A stretch of 64,000 nucleotides of DNA, taken from positions 199,225 to 263,224 of the forward strand of contig JACPYT010000018.1 of the NCBI GenBank assembly GCA_016195805.1, in the 5' to 3' direction. Below are positions 9,540 to 18,857 of the stretch, in pieces (the first letter of the stretch is position 1; each line of letters opens with the position of its first letter). Position numbers and translations under genes: made by a program. The notes beneath the pieces are model-generated. The model searched no databases. It was not told where the DNA came from and saw nothing but the letters and a program-made list of their open reading frames with translations. The DNA is from Hydrogenophilales bacterium (GTDB lineage: Bacteria; Pseudomonadota; Gammaproteobacteria; Burkholderiales; Thiobacillaceae).

Positions 9540-10811
9540 TCACTCCTTGAGTTTCGAAATCCCCAGCGCGCGCAGCGTGAGATTTTCGTAGAAGGGGCCG
9601 ACATTGCCCTTCTTGATCTTGCGCAGGAAATACTTCTCGAAGGCAATCTTGGCCAGGTGTACCCACTTGCCCTCGGAGAACCAGTTGACGTTGCGCGGCG
9701 GGATCTGCGGCAGCGCCACGAAGGCGATGCCGGTATCGCCGAAGTCAGCCAGGCAGACCGCGTTCCAGGTGGCTTTCTCGGCAGGCTCCTTGCCGTCCAG
9801 CAGGGAACGGATGTTGTGTGCGGTGGCGGTGACCATGGATTCGATCATGTAGCCGGTCTTGGGCGTCCCGGTCGGTACCGGCGTGGCTTCGACCGGCGGG
9901 ATGGCGACGCATACGCCGACCGAGAAGATGTTCTTGAAGGTGGGGTTGCGCTGATACGGATCGATCAGGATGAAGCCGCGCGGGTTGGTCAGCCCTTCGA
10001 TGCCGAACACCGCATCCACGCCCTTGAAGGCGGGCAGCATCATCGAATATTTGAACGGCAGTTCGTGCTGCTTCTTCTCGCTGCCGTCCTCGTTCACCTC
10101 GGTGACGAACATCTTGCCCGCCTCGATCCTGGTGACCTTGGCATTGCAGATCCACTTGACGTGCTTGTCGCGGAAAGCCGACTCGATCATGCCCTTGGAG
10201 TCGCCCACGCCGCCCAGGCCGAGATGGCCGATATAGGGCTCGGCAGTGACGAAAGTCATCGGCACCTTGTCGCGCAGCTTGCGGCGGCGCAGGTCGGTTT
10301 CCATGATCATGGCGAATTCGTAGGCCGGCCCGTAGCACGAGGCGCCCTGCACCGCGCCGACCACGATGGGGCCGGGATCCTTGACGAATTCCTGCCAGCC
10401 GTCGTTGGAGGTCACCGCGTGGTCGACGGTACAGACCGACTTCGTATGGCCGTTGGGACCCAGGCCTTCGACCTCGTCGAACGCCAGCTTGGGGCCGGTG
10501 GCGATGACTAGATAGTCGTACTCGACGTTGCGGCCGTCTTCCAGTTCGATGCGGTTCTCGGCGGGATGCACGCGCTTCGCCGCAACCGGGATGAAATCGA
10601 TGTTCTTTTTCCTGAGGATGGGTTCGATCGGCAGTTCGATATCCTCGCGCGTGCGCCAGTTCACCGCCACCCAGGGATTGGACGGTACGAAATGGAATTT
10701 CGGCGCATTCGAAATGACCGTGATCCGGTCGTCTGCTCGCGCATTTTCCCGCATCTCGAACGCCATGGGCATGCCGCCGATTCCTGCACCTAAAATCACG
10801 ATGTGCGCCAT
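9540..10811 (-). CDS. sqr: Sulfide:quinone oxidoreductase
   Basis: 423 residues. The FAD-binding motif VILGAGIGGMPMA is at the N-terminus and YLVIATGPKL near residue 100. Three cysteines fall at C127 (SVCTVDH), C159 (QGASCYGPAYEF) and C353 (AVCLADFGDTG). This spacing matches the catalytic cysteine triad of Acidithiobacillus ferrooxidans SQR (about 128, 160, 356), so a functional sulfide oxidase is likely. It would oxidise sulfide to polysulfide at the periplasmic face of the inner membrane and reduce quinone, feeding electrons for autotrophy. A GAGGAGAC ribosome site precedes the ATG at 10811. It is divergent from the SulP gene. Confidence 0.9.
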   Translation of the reverse strand: MAHIVILGAGIGGMPMAFEMRENARADDRITVISNAPKFHFVPSNPWVAVNWRTREDIELPIEPILRKKNIDFIPVAAKRVHPAENRIELEDGRNVEYDYLVIATGPKLAFDEVEGLGPNGHTKSVCTVDHAVTSNDGWQEFVKDPGPIVVGAVQGASCYGPAYEFAMIMETDLRRRKLRDKVPMTFVTAEPYIGHLGLGGVGDSKGMIESAFRDKHVKWICNAKVTRIEAGKMFVTEVNEDGSEKKQHELPFKYSMMLPAFKGVDAVFGIEGLTNPRGFILIDPYQRNPTFKNIFSVGVCVAIPPVEATPVPTGTPKTGYMIESMVTATAHNIRSLLDGKEPAEKATWNAVCLADFGDTGIAFVALPQIPPRNVNWFSEGKWVHLAKIAFEKYFLRKIKKGNVGPFYENLTLRALGISKLKE

Positions 10812-11072
10812 TTGAAGTCTCCTCGGGGTTGTGGTTGGGGGGTACTGACTTCTTTTTTATACGCCAACGGTACAAGTTCGCAAATGAATACCTGCGCCGG
10901 CCAAATAAGCAGCTCGCCGCGACCGGGCCGCTTCCAGCGATGGCGGGGCTTTCAGCGCCGCTCCGGGCTCGGACCACCCCACTGAATCGGCACAGACTTC
11001 CGCAACGCGAAGCCCATGCGCGGCCAGCGTCCGCTGTGTCATGCCCGGCTAATGCTTTAAAATGTCGCCACT

Positions 11073-12875
11073 ATGCAAAAAACACTCTCCAAATCCTCGC
11101 TGGTCTGCCCCCTCTGGGTCTACAAGTTGCTTCCCTTCATGCGCTGGTGGCCGTCGGTCAACCGCGGCACCGCCCGCGACGACGCGATGGCCGGGCTGAC
11201 CGGTGCCCTCATCGTGCTGCCCCAGGGCGTGGCGTTCGCCACCATCGCCGGATTGCCGCCGGAATACGGCCTGTACGCTGCGATGATGCCGGCCATCATT
11301 GCTGCGCTGTTCGGCTCGTCGTGGCATTTGGTGTCCGGGCCCACCACCGCGATTTCAATTGCCGTGTTTGCATCGGTGAGCCCGTTTGCCCATCCCGGCT
11401 CGCCGGAGTTCATCAGCCTGGTGCTGACCCTGACGTTCATGACCGGGGTGTTCCAGCTCATCCTCGGCTTGGCGCGCATGGGCGTGTTGGTCAACTTCAT
11501 ATCCCATACGGTCGTGATCGGCTTTACCGCAGGCGCGGCCATGCTCATCGCAGGCAGCCAGATCAAGAACTTCTTTGGGCTGGACATCCCGCGCGGCACG
11601 CCCTTCTTCGAAATCCTGTCCCTGTTCGTCCACAAGATCAACGAAATCAATCCCTACGTCACGGCGGTGTCGGCCATCACGCTGGGCTCGGGCATTCTGG
11701 TCAAGCGCTTCTTTCCCAGATTTCCCTACATGATTGCCGCCATGCTGGTGGGCAGTTTCGCGGCGCTGGCCCTGAACGCGAAGTATGGGGTGGATCTCAC
11801 CCACATCAAGACGGTGGGCGCGCTGCCGGCCGGCTTGCCGCCGCTGTCGGCGCCGGACTTTTCCTTCGCCACGCTGAACCAGATGCTGTTCCCGTCGCTC
11901 ATCATCACGATGCTGGCCTTGACCGAAGCGGTATCCATCTCGCGCGCCATCGCCACCAAGTCCGGCCAGCACATCGACGGCAACCAGGAGTTCGTCGGCC
12001 AGGGTCTGTCCAACGTGATCGGCAGCTTCTTCTCCAGCTACGCGTCCAGCGGATCGTTCAATCGCAGCGGGGTCAACTACGCGGCCGGCGCGCGCACCCC
12101 GCTGGCTGCCGTGTTCGCGTCCCTGTTCCTGGTGGTGATTCTGCTGCTGGTGGCCCCCCTGGCCGCCTATCTGCCCAACGCGGCGATGGCCGGCATCCTG
12201 TTCCTGGTGGCCTGGGGTCTGATCGACTTCCACCACATCGGCCTGCTGCCCAAAATCAGCCGGCAGGAAACCGTTGTCCTGTGGGTGACGCTCATCGGTA
12301 CGCTGGTCGACCTGGAAAAGGGCATCTTCTTCGGTATCGCCCTGTCGCTGGTGTTCTACCTTTACCGCACATCGCGTCCCGCACTCGAGCCCGTGTTGCC
12401 CGACCCGGATGCGACAAGCTACCACTACACGCCGCTCGACGGACGCCCGGAATGCCCGCAAATGAAAATGGTGCGGATCAATGGCTCCATCTTCTTTGGC
12501 GCCGTCGCGCATCTGCAACAGCAAATGCAGGAACTCGAAGAGACCGAACCCGAGCGCAAGCATGTGATCGTGATGGCCAGCGGCATCAATTTTGTCGATC
12601 TGGCCGGAGCAGAATTCCTGGCCGAGGCGGCACGTCAGCGGCGGAAACTCGGCGGGAGCCTATCTTTCTATCGCATGAAGGACAGCCTGGCCGCCACGCT
12701 GAGAGGGGGCCATTTCATGGAGGAAATCGGTGAGGAAAACCTGTTCTCCGCCAAAACCCGTCCCGCCGAGATCCTTTACCCGAAACTCGACAACGAGATT
12801 TGCCGGAATTGCCCGGTGCGCGCGTTCACCATCTGCCATCAGCGCCTTCCCAACGGAGAAACACGCCAATCATGA
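11073..12875 (+). CDS. SulP-family anion transporter with STAS domain (possible bicarbonate transporter)
   Basis: 600 residues. A 12-14 helix SulP transporter domain (residues about 30-420; signature LPQGVAFATIAGLPPEYGLYA) is followed by a cytoplasmic STAS domain (about 465-560). SulP proteins move sulfate, bicarbonate or other anions. Here the stop overlaps the start of a gamma-carbonic anhydrase (ATGA), which argues for bicarbonate, as in BicA-like systems. Oddity: the extreme C-terminus carries a cluster C-x2-C-x7-C (ICRNCPVRAFTICHQ) not typical of SulP, resembling the iron-sulfur cysteine motif of some Fnr regulators. The substrate is inferred. Confidence 0.87.
   Translation: MQKTLSKSSLVCPLWVYKLLPFMRWWPSVNRGTARDDAMAGLTGALIVLPQGVAFATIAGLPPEYGLYAAMMPAIIAALFGSSWHLVSGPTTAISIAVFASVSPFAHPGSPEFISLVLTLTFMTGVFQLILGLARMGVLVNFISHTVVIGFTAGAAMLIAGSQIKNFFGLDIPRGTPFFEILSLFVHKINEINPYVTAVSAITLGSGILVKRFFPRFPYMIAAMLVGSFAALALNAKYGVDLTHIKTVGALPAGLPPLSAPDFSFATLNQMLFPSLIITMLALTEAVSISRAIATKSGQHIDGNQEFVGQGLSNVIGSFFSSYASSGSFNRSGVNYAAGARTPLAAVFASLFLVVILLLVAPLAAYLPNAAMAGILFLVAWGLIDFHHIGLLPKISRQETVVLWVTLIGTLVDLEKGIFFGIALSLVFYLYRTSRPALEPVLPDPDATSYHYTPLDGRPECPQMKMVRINGSIFFGAVAHLQQQMQELEETEPERKHVIVMASGINFVDLAGAEFLAEAARQRRKLGGSLSFYRMKDSLAATLRGGHFMEEIGEENLFSAKTRPAEILYPKLDNEICRNCPVRAFTICHQRLPNGETRQS
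12801..12836 (+). other. Cysteine cluster C-x2-C-x7-C at the SulP C-terminus
   Basis: Codons at 12801, 12810 and 12834 encode three cysteines within ICRNCPVRAFTICHQ, after the STAS domain. The spacing resembles the N-terminal cysteine set of alphaproteobacterial Fnr-type regulators. It could bind an Fe-S cluster or zinc and make transport redox-sensitive; this is inference from spacing only. Confidence 0.5.
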
Positions 12876-13432
12876 TCCGCAAAAACCCGTCCGGGCATTT
12901 GCCCGTCGTGCATGAAACCGCCTTCGTCGACCCCACCGCCATTCTGTGCGGCCGGATCATCGTCGAGGAAAACGTGTTCATCGGCCCCTATGCGGTGATC
13001 CGCGCCGACGAGGTGGACGCGAATGGCGACATGGAACCCATCATCATCGGCGCCAATTCCAACATCCAGGACGGCGTGGTCATCCACTGCAAGGCCGGCG
13101 GCGGCGTCACCATCGGACGCAGCTCCTCCATCGCCCACCGCTCGATCGTGCATGGCCCCTGTACCGTGGGCGACAACGTATTCGTCGGCTTCAACTCGGT
13201 GCTGTTCAACTGTGTCGTGGGCGAAGGCTCGGTCGTCCGCCACAATTCGGTGGTGGAAGGCTGTACCGTGCCGCCGGGCTTCTATATTCCATCCACCGCG
13301 AACATCCACTCCGATGCCGACCTGGCGACGATCGAACGCGTCTCGCCGCAGGCCGCCGACTTCTCGGAGAGCGTGGCCCAGGCCAACCATGAGCTGGTCA
13401 AGGGCTACAAGCGCATCCGCAACGAGTTCTGA
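12872..13432 (+). CDS. Gamma-class carbonic anhydrase-like protein
   Basis: 186 residues with left-handed beta-helix hexapeptide repeats. The residues that form the active site of Cam are in place: R44 (AVIRAD), Q66 (NIQDG), and zinc-ligand histidines H72 (VIHC), H89 and H94 (AHRSIVHG). It should interconvert CO2 and bicarbonate in the cytoplasm. The start at 12872 overlaps the SulP stop, so the two are translationally coupled and may act together as a bicarbonate uptake and conversion unit. The earlier in-frame 12800 start lies inside the SulP gene. Confidence 0.87.
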   Translation: MIRKNPSGHLPVVHETAFVDPTAILCGRIIVEENVFIGPYAVIRADEVDANGDMEPIIIGANSNIQDGVVIHCKAGGGVTIGRSSSIAHRSIVHGPCTVGDNVFVGFNSVLFNCVVGEGSVVRHNSVVEGCTVPPGFYIPSTANIHSDADLATIERVSPQAADFSESVAQANHELVKGYKRIRNEF

Positions 13433-13465
13433 TCACACGGCCACAGCAGGCCGGCGTACCGCATT

Positions 13466-13663
13466 TCACTTCTCGCCGCGCAATGTCGCGGCGGTCAGCC
13501 ACGCAGGCAACTCACGGTCGCCCGCATTTTCCATGATGTATTGACGAATCAAGCGCCGCATCACCTGTGAGGGCGTGAGGTCCTGCTGTGCGCAGATTTC
13601 CTCGAACAGCTTCTTTTTTCTGGGATCGATCAGGACTGTGAGCCGAGCAGTACGGTTTTCCAT
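13466..13663 (-). CDS. Small ribbon-helix-helix-like protein (RHH paralogue 1)
   Basis: 65 residues. MENRTARLTVLIDPRKKKLFEEI, then a helix pair (LTPSQVMRRLIRQYI), fits a CopG/Arc-type fold: one beta strand with alternating polar residues, then two helices. It is a clear paralogue of the protein at 22249-22455 (about 60% identical, including the RELPxWLT tail). It is transcribed away from the Hyf-like operon, and the 109-base gap between them contains the inverted repeat GTTAAT-GGA-ATTAAC. It is probably an autoregulator of this intergenic region. Confidence 0.75.
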   Translation of the reverse strand: MENRTARLTVLIDPRKKKLFEEICAQQDLTPSQVMRRLIRQYIMENAGDRELPAWLTAATLRGEK

Positions 13664-13683
13664 GGCGGCATGGTTAATCGGAT

Positions 13684-13698
13684 GTTAATGGAATTAAC
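13684..13698. promoter_or_regulatory. Inverted repeat GTTAAT-3-ATTAAC between RHH1 and the Hyf-like operon
   Basis: Perfect 6-base arms with a 3-base spacer, about 20 bases upstream of the RHH1 start and 75 bases upstream of the hyfB-like start. A further GTTAAT copy lies at 13671-13676. A candidate operator for the adjacent RHH protein. A TTGACT box at 13706-13711 could be a -35 element for the rightward operon. Confidence 0.5.
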
Positions 13699-13772
13699 AT
13701 TGTAGTTGACTTATTTTGTTATTAGAATCAAATTCAATTTAATTCTGTCCGCGTGTCTGGCCACGTGCGCCT

Positions 13773-15788
13773 ATGTCCGTTTTAGCTGACCTTGATGCGC
13801 ATATCCTGGACCTGGCCTGGGCCGGGGTGCTGTACTGGCTGGCGCTGGGTTTTTCGGCGCTGCTGCTGCAACGCTGGCGGGGCGCGCTGGTCCACCTGGT
13901 GTTTCCGCTGAGCGCGCTGGGTGGGCTGTTCATCGCGGCCGTCGGCGTGGCCGGCCTGGTTCTGCCCGCCTCGGCCATGGTGCTGCCCATCGGCCTGCCC
14001 GACCTGCCGTTTCATCTGCGGCTGGATGCGTTGTCGGCCTTTTTCCTGGTCTTGCTGGGCAGTGCAGCGTTCGGGATCACGGTGTACGCCGCGGGTTACT
14101 TCCACAGCATGAAGGCGGGCCCGCTCGCATTGGTTGGCTTGTGGTATCACCTGTTCCTGGCCGGGATGGCGACGGTGATGCTGGCCGACGACGCCTATGC
14201 CTTCATGGTGGCCTGGGAAGTGATGGCGTTGTCCTCGTACTTTCTGGTGACGACCGATCACGATGTCCCGGAAATCCGGCGCGCCGGTTTTCTCTATCTC
14301 TTGGTCGCCCACGTCGGCGCAGTGTCGCTGCTGCTCACCTTCGGGGTGCTCCAGGGGGGACACGGTGCCTATACCTTCGACTACATGCGCCACAGCGAAA
14401 TCACGCCGTTCTGGGCTTCGGCTGCATATCTGCTGGCCCTGTTCGGCTTCGGCGCCAAGGCAGGACTCGTGCCCTTGCACGTCTGGCTGCCCGAGGCGCA
14501 CCCTGCTGCGCCCTCACCCGTCTCTGCGCTGATGTCCGGGGTGATGTTGAAAACTGCGGTCTACGGCCTGCTGCGCGTCACCTTCGATCTGCTCGACCTG
14601 CGGATCGGCTGGTGGGGGACGCTGACGCTGGCGCTGGGTCTCGTCACCGCGCTTTACGGTGTGATCTTCGCCGCCGTGCAATCCGACATGAAACGGCTAC
14701 TGGCCTGGTCGTCGATCGAAAACATCGGCATTCTGATAGCGGCCTTCGGCCTTACGCTGATCTTCTACACCGAAGGCAAGGGGGCGCTGGCGGCGCTCAG
14801 CCTGACGGCCATGCTGTACCACGCGATCAATCACGCCTTCTTCAAGAGCCTGCTGTTCATCGGCACCGGCTCGGTGCTGCACGCCACGGGAGAGCGGCGC
14901 ATGGGCAGACTCGGCGGCCTGATCCGCTTCATGCCATGGACAGCCTGGCTGACGCTCATCGGCGCCCTGGCGATAGCCGGGTTGCCGCCGCTCAACGGCT
15001 TCGTTTCGGAATGGCTGCTGCTGCAGGCCTTCCTGCTCACACCCGGGTTGACCCAGCCTTATCTCAACATGGTGATACCGGTGGCTGCAGCGTCGGTAGC
15101 GCTGGCGGCGGCGCTAGCCGCGTATGTCATGGTGAAGTATTTCGGCGTGATCTTTCTCGGACGGCCGCGCGACCCGGCGCTCGAGCATGCGCGCGAGGCA
15201 AACTGGCCGGAACGCCTGGGCATGCTCTGGCTGGCCGCCGGCTGCGTGGCGCTGGGCCTGTTTCCCGCCCAGGTCATCGCCTGGATTGCGCCGGTCGTGC
15301 GGCAGCTCACGGGGCAGGCGCTGGCCAACGACGGCAACTGGCTGTTGCTCGCGCCGCTGGCCGCCGAGCGCGCCAGCTACGCGCCGCTGATTTTCCTAGC
15401 GGTGGTGCTGGTGGTTTTGCTGTTTACCTTCATCTGGGTACGCCGCGTCTATCACGGCCGCGTGCGCCACGCCGATCCCTGGGATTGCGGCTATCCCGAA
15501 CAGAACGCCCGCACCCAGGACAGCGCCGAAGGCTTCGGGCAGCCGATTCGCCATATCTTCGTCTCCTTCATGCGGGTCGAACGGGAAACGCCCGACCCCT
15601 TCGATCGCCACCCGCACTACCGCGGCGACAGCCGCGACAAGCTCTGGCTGCTCCTCTACAAGCCCATCGCCGATCTGGTCGGATGGCTGTCGGCGCAGGC
15701 CGGGCGCCTGCAACACGGCCGCATCCAGTGGTACCTGACCTACAGCTTCGTCACCCTGATCGTTCTGCTCGTCTTCGTATCGCGCTGA
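13773..15788 (+). CDS. hyfB: HyfB-like proton-translocating antiporter subunit (NuoL/Mrp family)
   Basis: 671 residues and about 16 membrane helices. The proton-conducting membrane transporter domain includes the conserved region GAKAGLVPLHVWLPEAHPAAPSPVSALMSGV near residues 230-260 and a charged DMKRLLAWSSIENIG segment. A long C-terminal extension is shared with HyfB/HycC. First gene of a six-gene run (B, C, E, F, G, I) with 0-5 base gaps. The subunit would pump or conduct protons or ions in an energy-converting complex. Because the large subunit lacks nickel ligands, this is not a hydrogenase-4 in the strict sense. Confidence 0.88.
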   Translation: MSVLADLDAHILDLAWAGVLYWLALGFSALLLQRWRGALVHLVFPLSALGGLFIAAVGVAGLVLPASAMVLPIGLPDLPFHLRLDALSAFFLVLLGSAAFGITVYAAGYFHSMKAGPLALVGLWYHLFLAGMATVMLADDAYAFMVAWEVMALSSYFLVTTDHDVPEIRRAGFLYLLVAHVGAVSLLLTFGVLQGGHGAYTFDYMRHSEITPFWASAAYLLALFGFGAKAGLVPLHVWLPEAHPAAPSPVSALMSGVMLKTAVYGLLRVTFDLLDLRIGWWGTLTLALGLVTALYGVIFAAVQSDMKRLLAWSSIENIGILIAAFGLTLIFYTEGKGALAALSLTAMLYHAINHAFFKSLLFIGTGSVLHATGERRMGRLGGLIRFMPWTAWLTLIGALAIAGLPPLNGFVSEWLLLQAFLLTPGLTQPYLNMVIPVAAASVALAAALAAYVMVKYFGVIFLGRPRDPALEHAREANWPERLGMLWLAAGCVALGLFPAQVIAWIAPVVRQLTGQALANDGNWLLLAPLAAERASYAPLIFLAVVLVVLLFTFIWVRRVYHGRVRHADPWDCGYPEQNARTQDSAEGFGQPIRHIFVSFMRVERETPDPFDRHPHYRGDSRDKLWLLLYKPIADLVGWLSAQAGRLQHGRIQWYLTYSFVTLIVLLVFVSR

Positions 15789-15792
15789 AACC

Positions 15793-16737
15793 ATGGTCAC
15801 CGGAATCCTTCTGCAAATCGTCCAGACCCTGATCGCCATCCTGCTGGCACCGCTGCTGATGGGCTGGGTCAACCAGTGCCGTGCCTGGCTGCAGGGCCGT
15901 ACCGCACCGCCCCTCACCCAACCCTACCGCACGCTGCGCAAGCTGTTCCACAAGGATGCGGTGATCGCCGGCAACGCCAGCCCGCTGTTCCGGTTCGCAC
16001 CTTATGTGATTTTTTCCTGCATGGTGCTGGCGGCCGGACTGGTGCCCACCATCGCCAACGATCTGCCGTTCTCGCCGGCAGCGGATGTCATCGCCCTGGT
16101 GGGCATCCTTGCACTGGCGCGGGTGTTCCTGGCGCTGGCCGCCATGGACATCGGCACGTCCTTCGGCACGCTCGGGGCGCGCAGGGAAATGCTGGTGTCC
16201 TTCCTGGCCGAGCCTGCGCTGCTCATGGTGTTTTTCACCGCCAGCCTGATCTCGCAGTCCACCGAACTGCCGCACATCGTCGAGACCCTGGCACAAAAGG
16301 AGTTCGCCATCTATCCCAGCCTGGCATTCGCGGCAGTCGCATTCTGGATGATCTCGGTGGCAGAAAACGCCCGCATCCCGGTGGACAACCCGACCACGCA
16401 CCTGGAACTGACCATGATCCACGAAGCCATGGTCCTCGAGTATTCCGCACGGCATCTGGCGCTGATCGAGTGGGCCGTGGCCTTGAAACTGTTCACCTAT
16501 TCCGTGCTGGGCATCGCCCTGTTCCTGCCCTGGGGCATTGCGCCCCGGGGCGATGTCGCGGCCCTGCCCCTGGCGCTTGCCGCCATGGTGGCCAAGCTGG
16601 CGGCGGGCGGCGCGGCGTTGTCGTTCATGGAAACCATCTCCGCCAAGGTGCGCCTGTTCCGCGCGCCGGAGTTTCTCGGCACCGCCTTCCTGCTGGCAGT
16701 GCTGGGCATGCTGACCCACTTCCTGCTGGAGGTCTGA
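15793..16737 (+). CDS. hyfC: HyfC/NuoH-like membrane subunit
   Basis: 314 residues with eight or so membrane helices. PYRTLRKLFHKDAV near residue 45 and the ENARIPVDNPTTHLELTMIHEAM motif near 195-217 are the conserved NuoH/HyfC quinone- or interface-forming segments. It anchors the peripheral large and small subunits to the membrane antiporter part. It starts 4 bases after the hyfB-like stop. Confidence 0.9.
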   Translation: MVTGILLQIVQTLIAILLAPLLMGWVNQCRAWLQGRTAPPLTQPYRTLRKLFHKDAVIAGNASPLFRFAPYVIFSCMVLAAGLVPTIANDLPFSPAADVIALVGILALARVFLALAAMDIGTSFGTLGARREMLVSFLAEPALLMVFFTASLISQSTELPHIVETLAQKEFAIYPSLAFAAVAFWMISVAENARIPVDNPTTHLELTMIHEAMVLEYSARHLALIEWAVALKLFTYSVLGIALFLPWGIAPRGDVAALPLALAAMVAKLAAGGAALSFMETISAKVRLFRAPEFLGTAFLLAVLGMLTHFLLEV

Positions 16738-16738
16738 C

Positions 16739-17401
16739 ATGGCGCTGAACTACCATCTGCAGATCGTCAACCTGCTCGCGGCGCTGCTGCTGCTGATCTC
16801 TTTCGCCATGCTCTCGCAGCGCCGCGTCGCCGGGTTGGTGACGCTGTTCGCCTGGCAGGGCGCGGCCCTGGCCTTGTCCACGGCCATCGTCGCCTGGTCC
16901 ACCGGCCAGCACCATCTGTATTACTCGGCGGCCCTGACCTTGGGGCTCAAGGTCATCGCCATGCCCTGGTACTTCTATCGACTGATAAGAAAGCTGAACG
17001 TGAACCGGGTCGTGGAGCCGATGATCAACATCCCCACCACCATGCTGATCGGCATCGTTCTGGTGATCTTCGCCTTCAATCTGGCGCTGCCCATCTCGCA
17101 GATGTCGGGCACGGTCATGCGCTCGACCCTTGGCATCGCCCTTGCATGTGTGCTGCTCGCCCTCCTCATGATGATCACGCGCACCAAGGCCATCCCCCAG
17201 GTGATCGGCTTTCTGGCCATGGAAAACGGCCTGTTCTTCGCCGCCACCAGCGCCACCTACGGCATGCCCCTGGTGGTGGAACTGGGGGTAGCCCTGGATG
17301 TGCTGGTCGGCGTCTTCGTGCTCGGCATCTTCATCTTCCAGATCCGCGAGACCTTCGATTCGCTGGATCTGAAGCACATGGAAAAGCTCAAGGAAAAATA
17401 A
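16739..17401 (+). CDS. hyfE: HyfE-like membrane subunit
   Basis: 220 residues, six or seven membrane helices, resembling HyfE (the first half like NuoK-type proteins). The central acidic residues of this family, such as the E in LAMENGLFF near residue 160, are retained. It sits one base after the hyfC-like stop. It has no known activity alone and would be part of the ion-translocating membrane arm. Confidence 0.87.
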   Translation: MALNYHLQIVNLLAALLLLISFAMLSQRRVAGLVTLFAWQGAALALSTAIVAWSTGQHHLYYSAALTLGLKVIAMPWYFYRLIRKLNVNRVVEPMINIPTTMLIGIVLVIFAFNLALPISQMSGTVMRSTLGIALACVLLALLMMITRTKAIPQVIGFLAMENGLFFAATSATYGMPLVVELGVALDVLVGVFVLGIFIFQIRETFDSLDLKHMEKLKEK

Positions 17402-17404
17402 GGC

Positions 17405-18856
17405 GTGGAAATTTACTGGCTACTCGGCATTCCGCTGTCAGGCGGCATTTTCATGGCGCTGTGGGGCTTCCGGCGCAATGCGCCGGAGATCAACGCACTG
17501 TTCAGCCTGCTCACCCTGGCCGTGGCAGCGTTGCTGACCGCGCGCATCGTCGAGGAAGGGCCGATGACGGTGGGCAACGGCTGGTTCTTCATCGATTCCT
17601 TCAACGTCTTCCTGGTCACGCTGACCGCCTTCGTCGCCTTCACCACCGCGCTGTTCTCGCGTCCCTACATGCGCATCGAAGAAGAGCACGGCCGCCTGAG
17701 CACCGCCCGCCTGCGGCTCTACCACAGCAGCTACCAGATTTTCATCGGCATGATGATCCTGGCGCTGACCACCAACAACATGGGCATCCTGTGGGTGTCG
17801 ATGGAAGGCGCAACGCTCGCCACCGTGCTGCTGGTCTCGCTGTACCGCACGCCGGCGTCGCTGGAAGCGGCCTGGAAGTACTTCATCCTGTGCGGCGTCG
17901 GCATCGCACTGGCGTTGTTCGGCACGATCCTGCTCTACTTCGCTGCGGAAAAGGTGCTGGGATCGGGCGGCACTGCGCTGCTGTGGACGCAATTGAACGG
18001 AGTGAAGACACAACTGGAACCCACGGTGCTCCAGTTGGCTTTCGTCTTCCTGCTGGTCGGCTACGGGACGAAAGTGGGGCTGGTTCCCCTGCACAGCTGG
18101 CTGCCGGACGCCCATGCCGAAGGCCCCACGCCGGTATCCGCCGTACTCTCCGGACTGCTGCTCAACGTCGCGCTCTATGCGGTGATGCGCTCCAAGGTGC
18201 TGGTCGATGGCGCGCTCGGCAACGACATGGCCGGCAACCTGATGATGGGATTCGGCCTCCTGTCGGTCGTGGTCGCCGCTTTCCTGATCAATCGCCAGAC
18301 CGACGTGAAACGCATGTTCGCCTATTCCTCCATCGAGCACATGGGCCTCGTCACCTTCGCCTTCGGCATGGGCGGCACCGTGGCAAGCTTTGCGGGGCTC
18401 CTGCACATGACCATGCATTCGCTCACCAAGTCCGCCATCTTCTTCACCGTCGGACACGCCACGCAAAAGGCCGGCACGCAATTGATGAGCGACATCCGCG
18501 GCCTGATCAAGACCAATCCCACCATCGGCTGGGGGCTGATGCTGGGCACCATAGCCATCCTCGGCGTGCCGCCGTTCGGGGTGTTCGCCAGCGAGTTCCT
18601 GATCATCACCACCGCCATGCACGAGCATCCCTGGGCAACGCCCTTCCTGCTCATTGCGCTGGGCGTGGCGTTCGCCTCCATCTTCGGCAAGGTGCAGCCG
18701 ATGGTGTTCGGCGAGACCGGACTGCCGCGGCTGCCGCACATGCCCGCGCTCACCCCCGTCTTCGTCCACCTCGGTCTGGTGCTGATGCTGGGCCTGTTCA
18801 TCCCGCCTTATCTCGCGGCCTGGTATCGGCAGGCCGCGCAATTGCTGGGAGGCTGA
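17405..18856 (+). CDS. hyfF: HyfF-like proton-translocating antiporter subunit
   Basis: 483 residues, about 14 membrane helices, a second NuoN/NuoL-type subunit. The GTKVGLVPLHSWLPDAHAEGPTPVSAVLSG segment near residue 220 and DVKRMFAYSSIEHMGLV near 300 are the canonical transporter motifs. It uses a GTG start at 17405 directly after the hyfE-like stop. With the HyfB-like protein it gives the complex two antiporter modules. No HyfD homologue is present. Confidence 0.9.
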   Translation: MEIYWLLGIPLSGGIFMALWGFRRNAPEINALFSLLTLAVAALLTARIVEEGPMTVGNGWFFIDSFNVFLVTLTAFVAFTTALFSRPYMRIEEEHGRLSTARLRLYHSSYQIFIGMMILALTTNNMGILWVSMEGATLATVLLVSLYRTPASLEAAWKYFILCGVGIALALFGTILLYFAAEKVLGSGGTALLWTQLNGVKTQLEPTVLQLAFVFLLVGYGTKVGLVPLHSWLPDAHAEGPTPVSAVLSGLLLNVALYAVMRSKVLVDGALGNDMAGNLMMGFGLLSVVVAAFLINRQTDVKRMFAYSSIEHMGLVTFAFGMGGTVASFAGLLHMTMHSLTKSAIFFTVGHATQKAGTQLMSDIRGLIKTNPTIGWGLMLGTIAILGVPPFGVFASEFLIITTAMHEHPWATPFLLIALGVAFASIFGKVQPMVFGETGLPRLPHMPALTPVFVHLGLVLMLGLFIPPYLAAWYRQAAQLLGG

Positions 18857-18857
18857 G

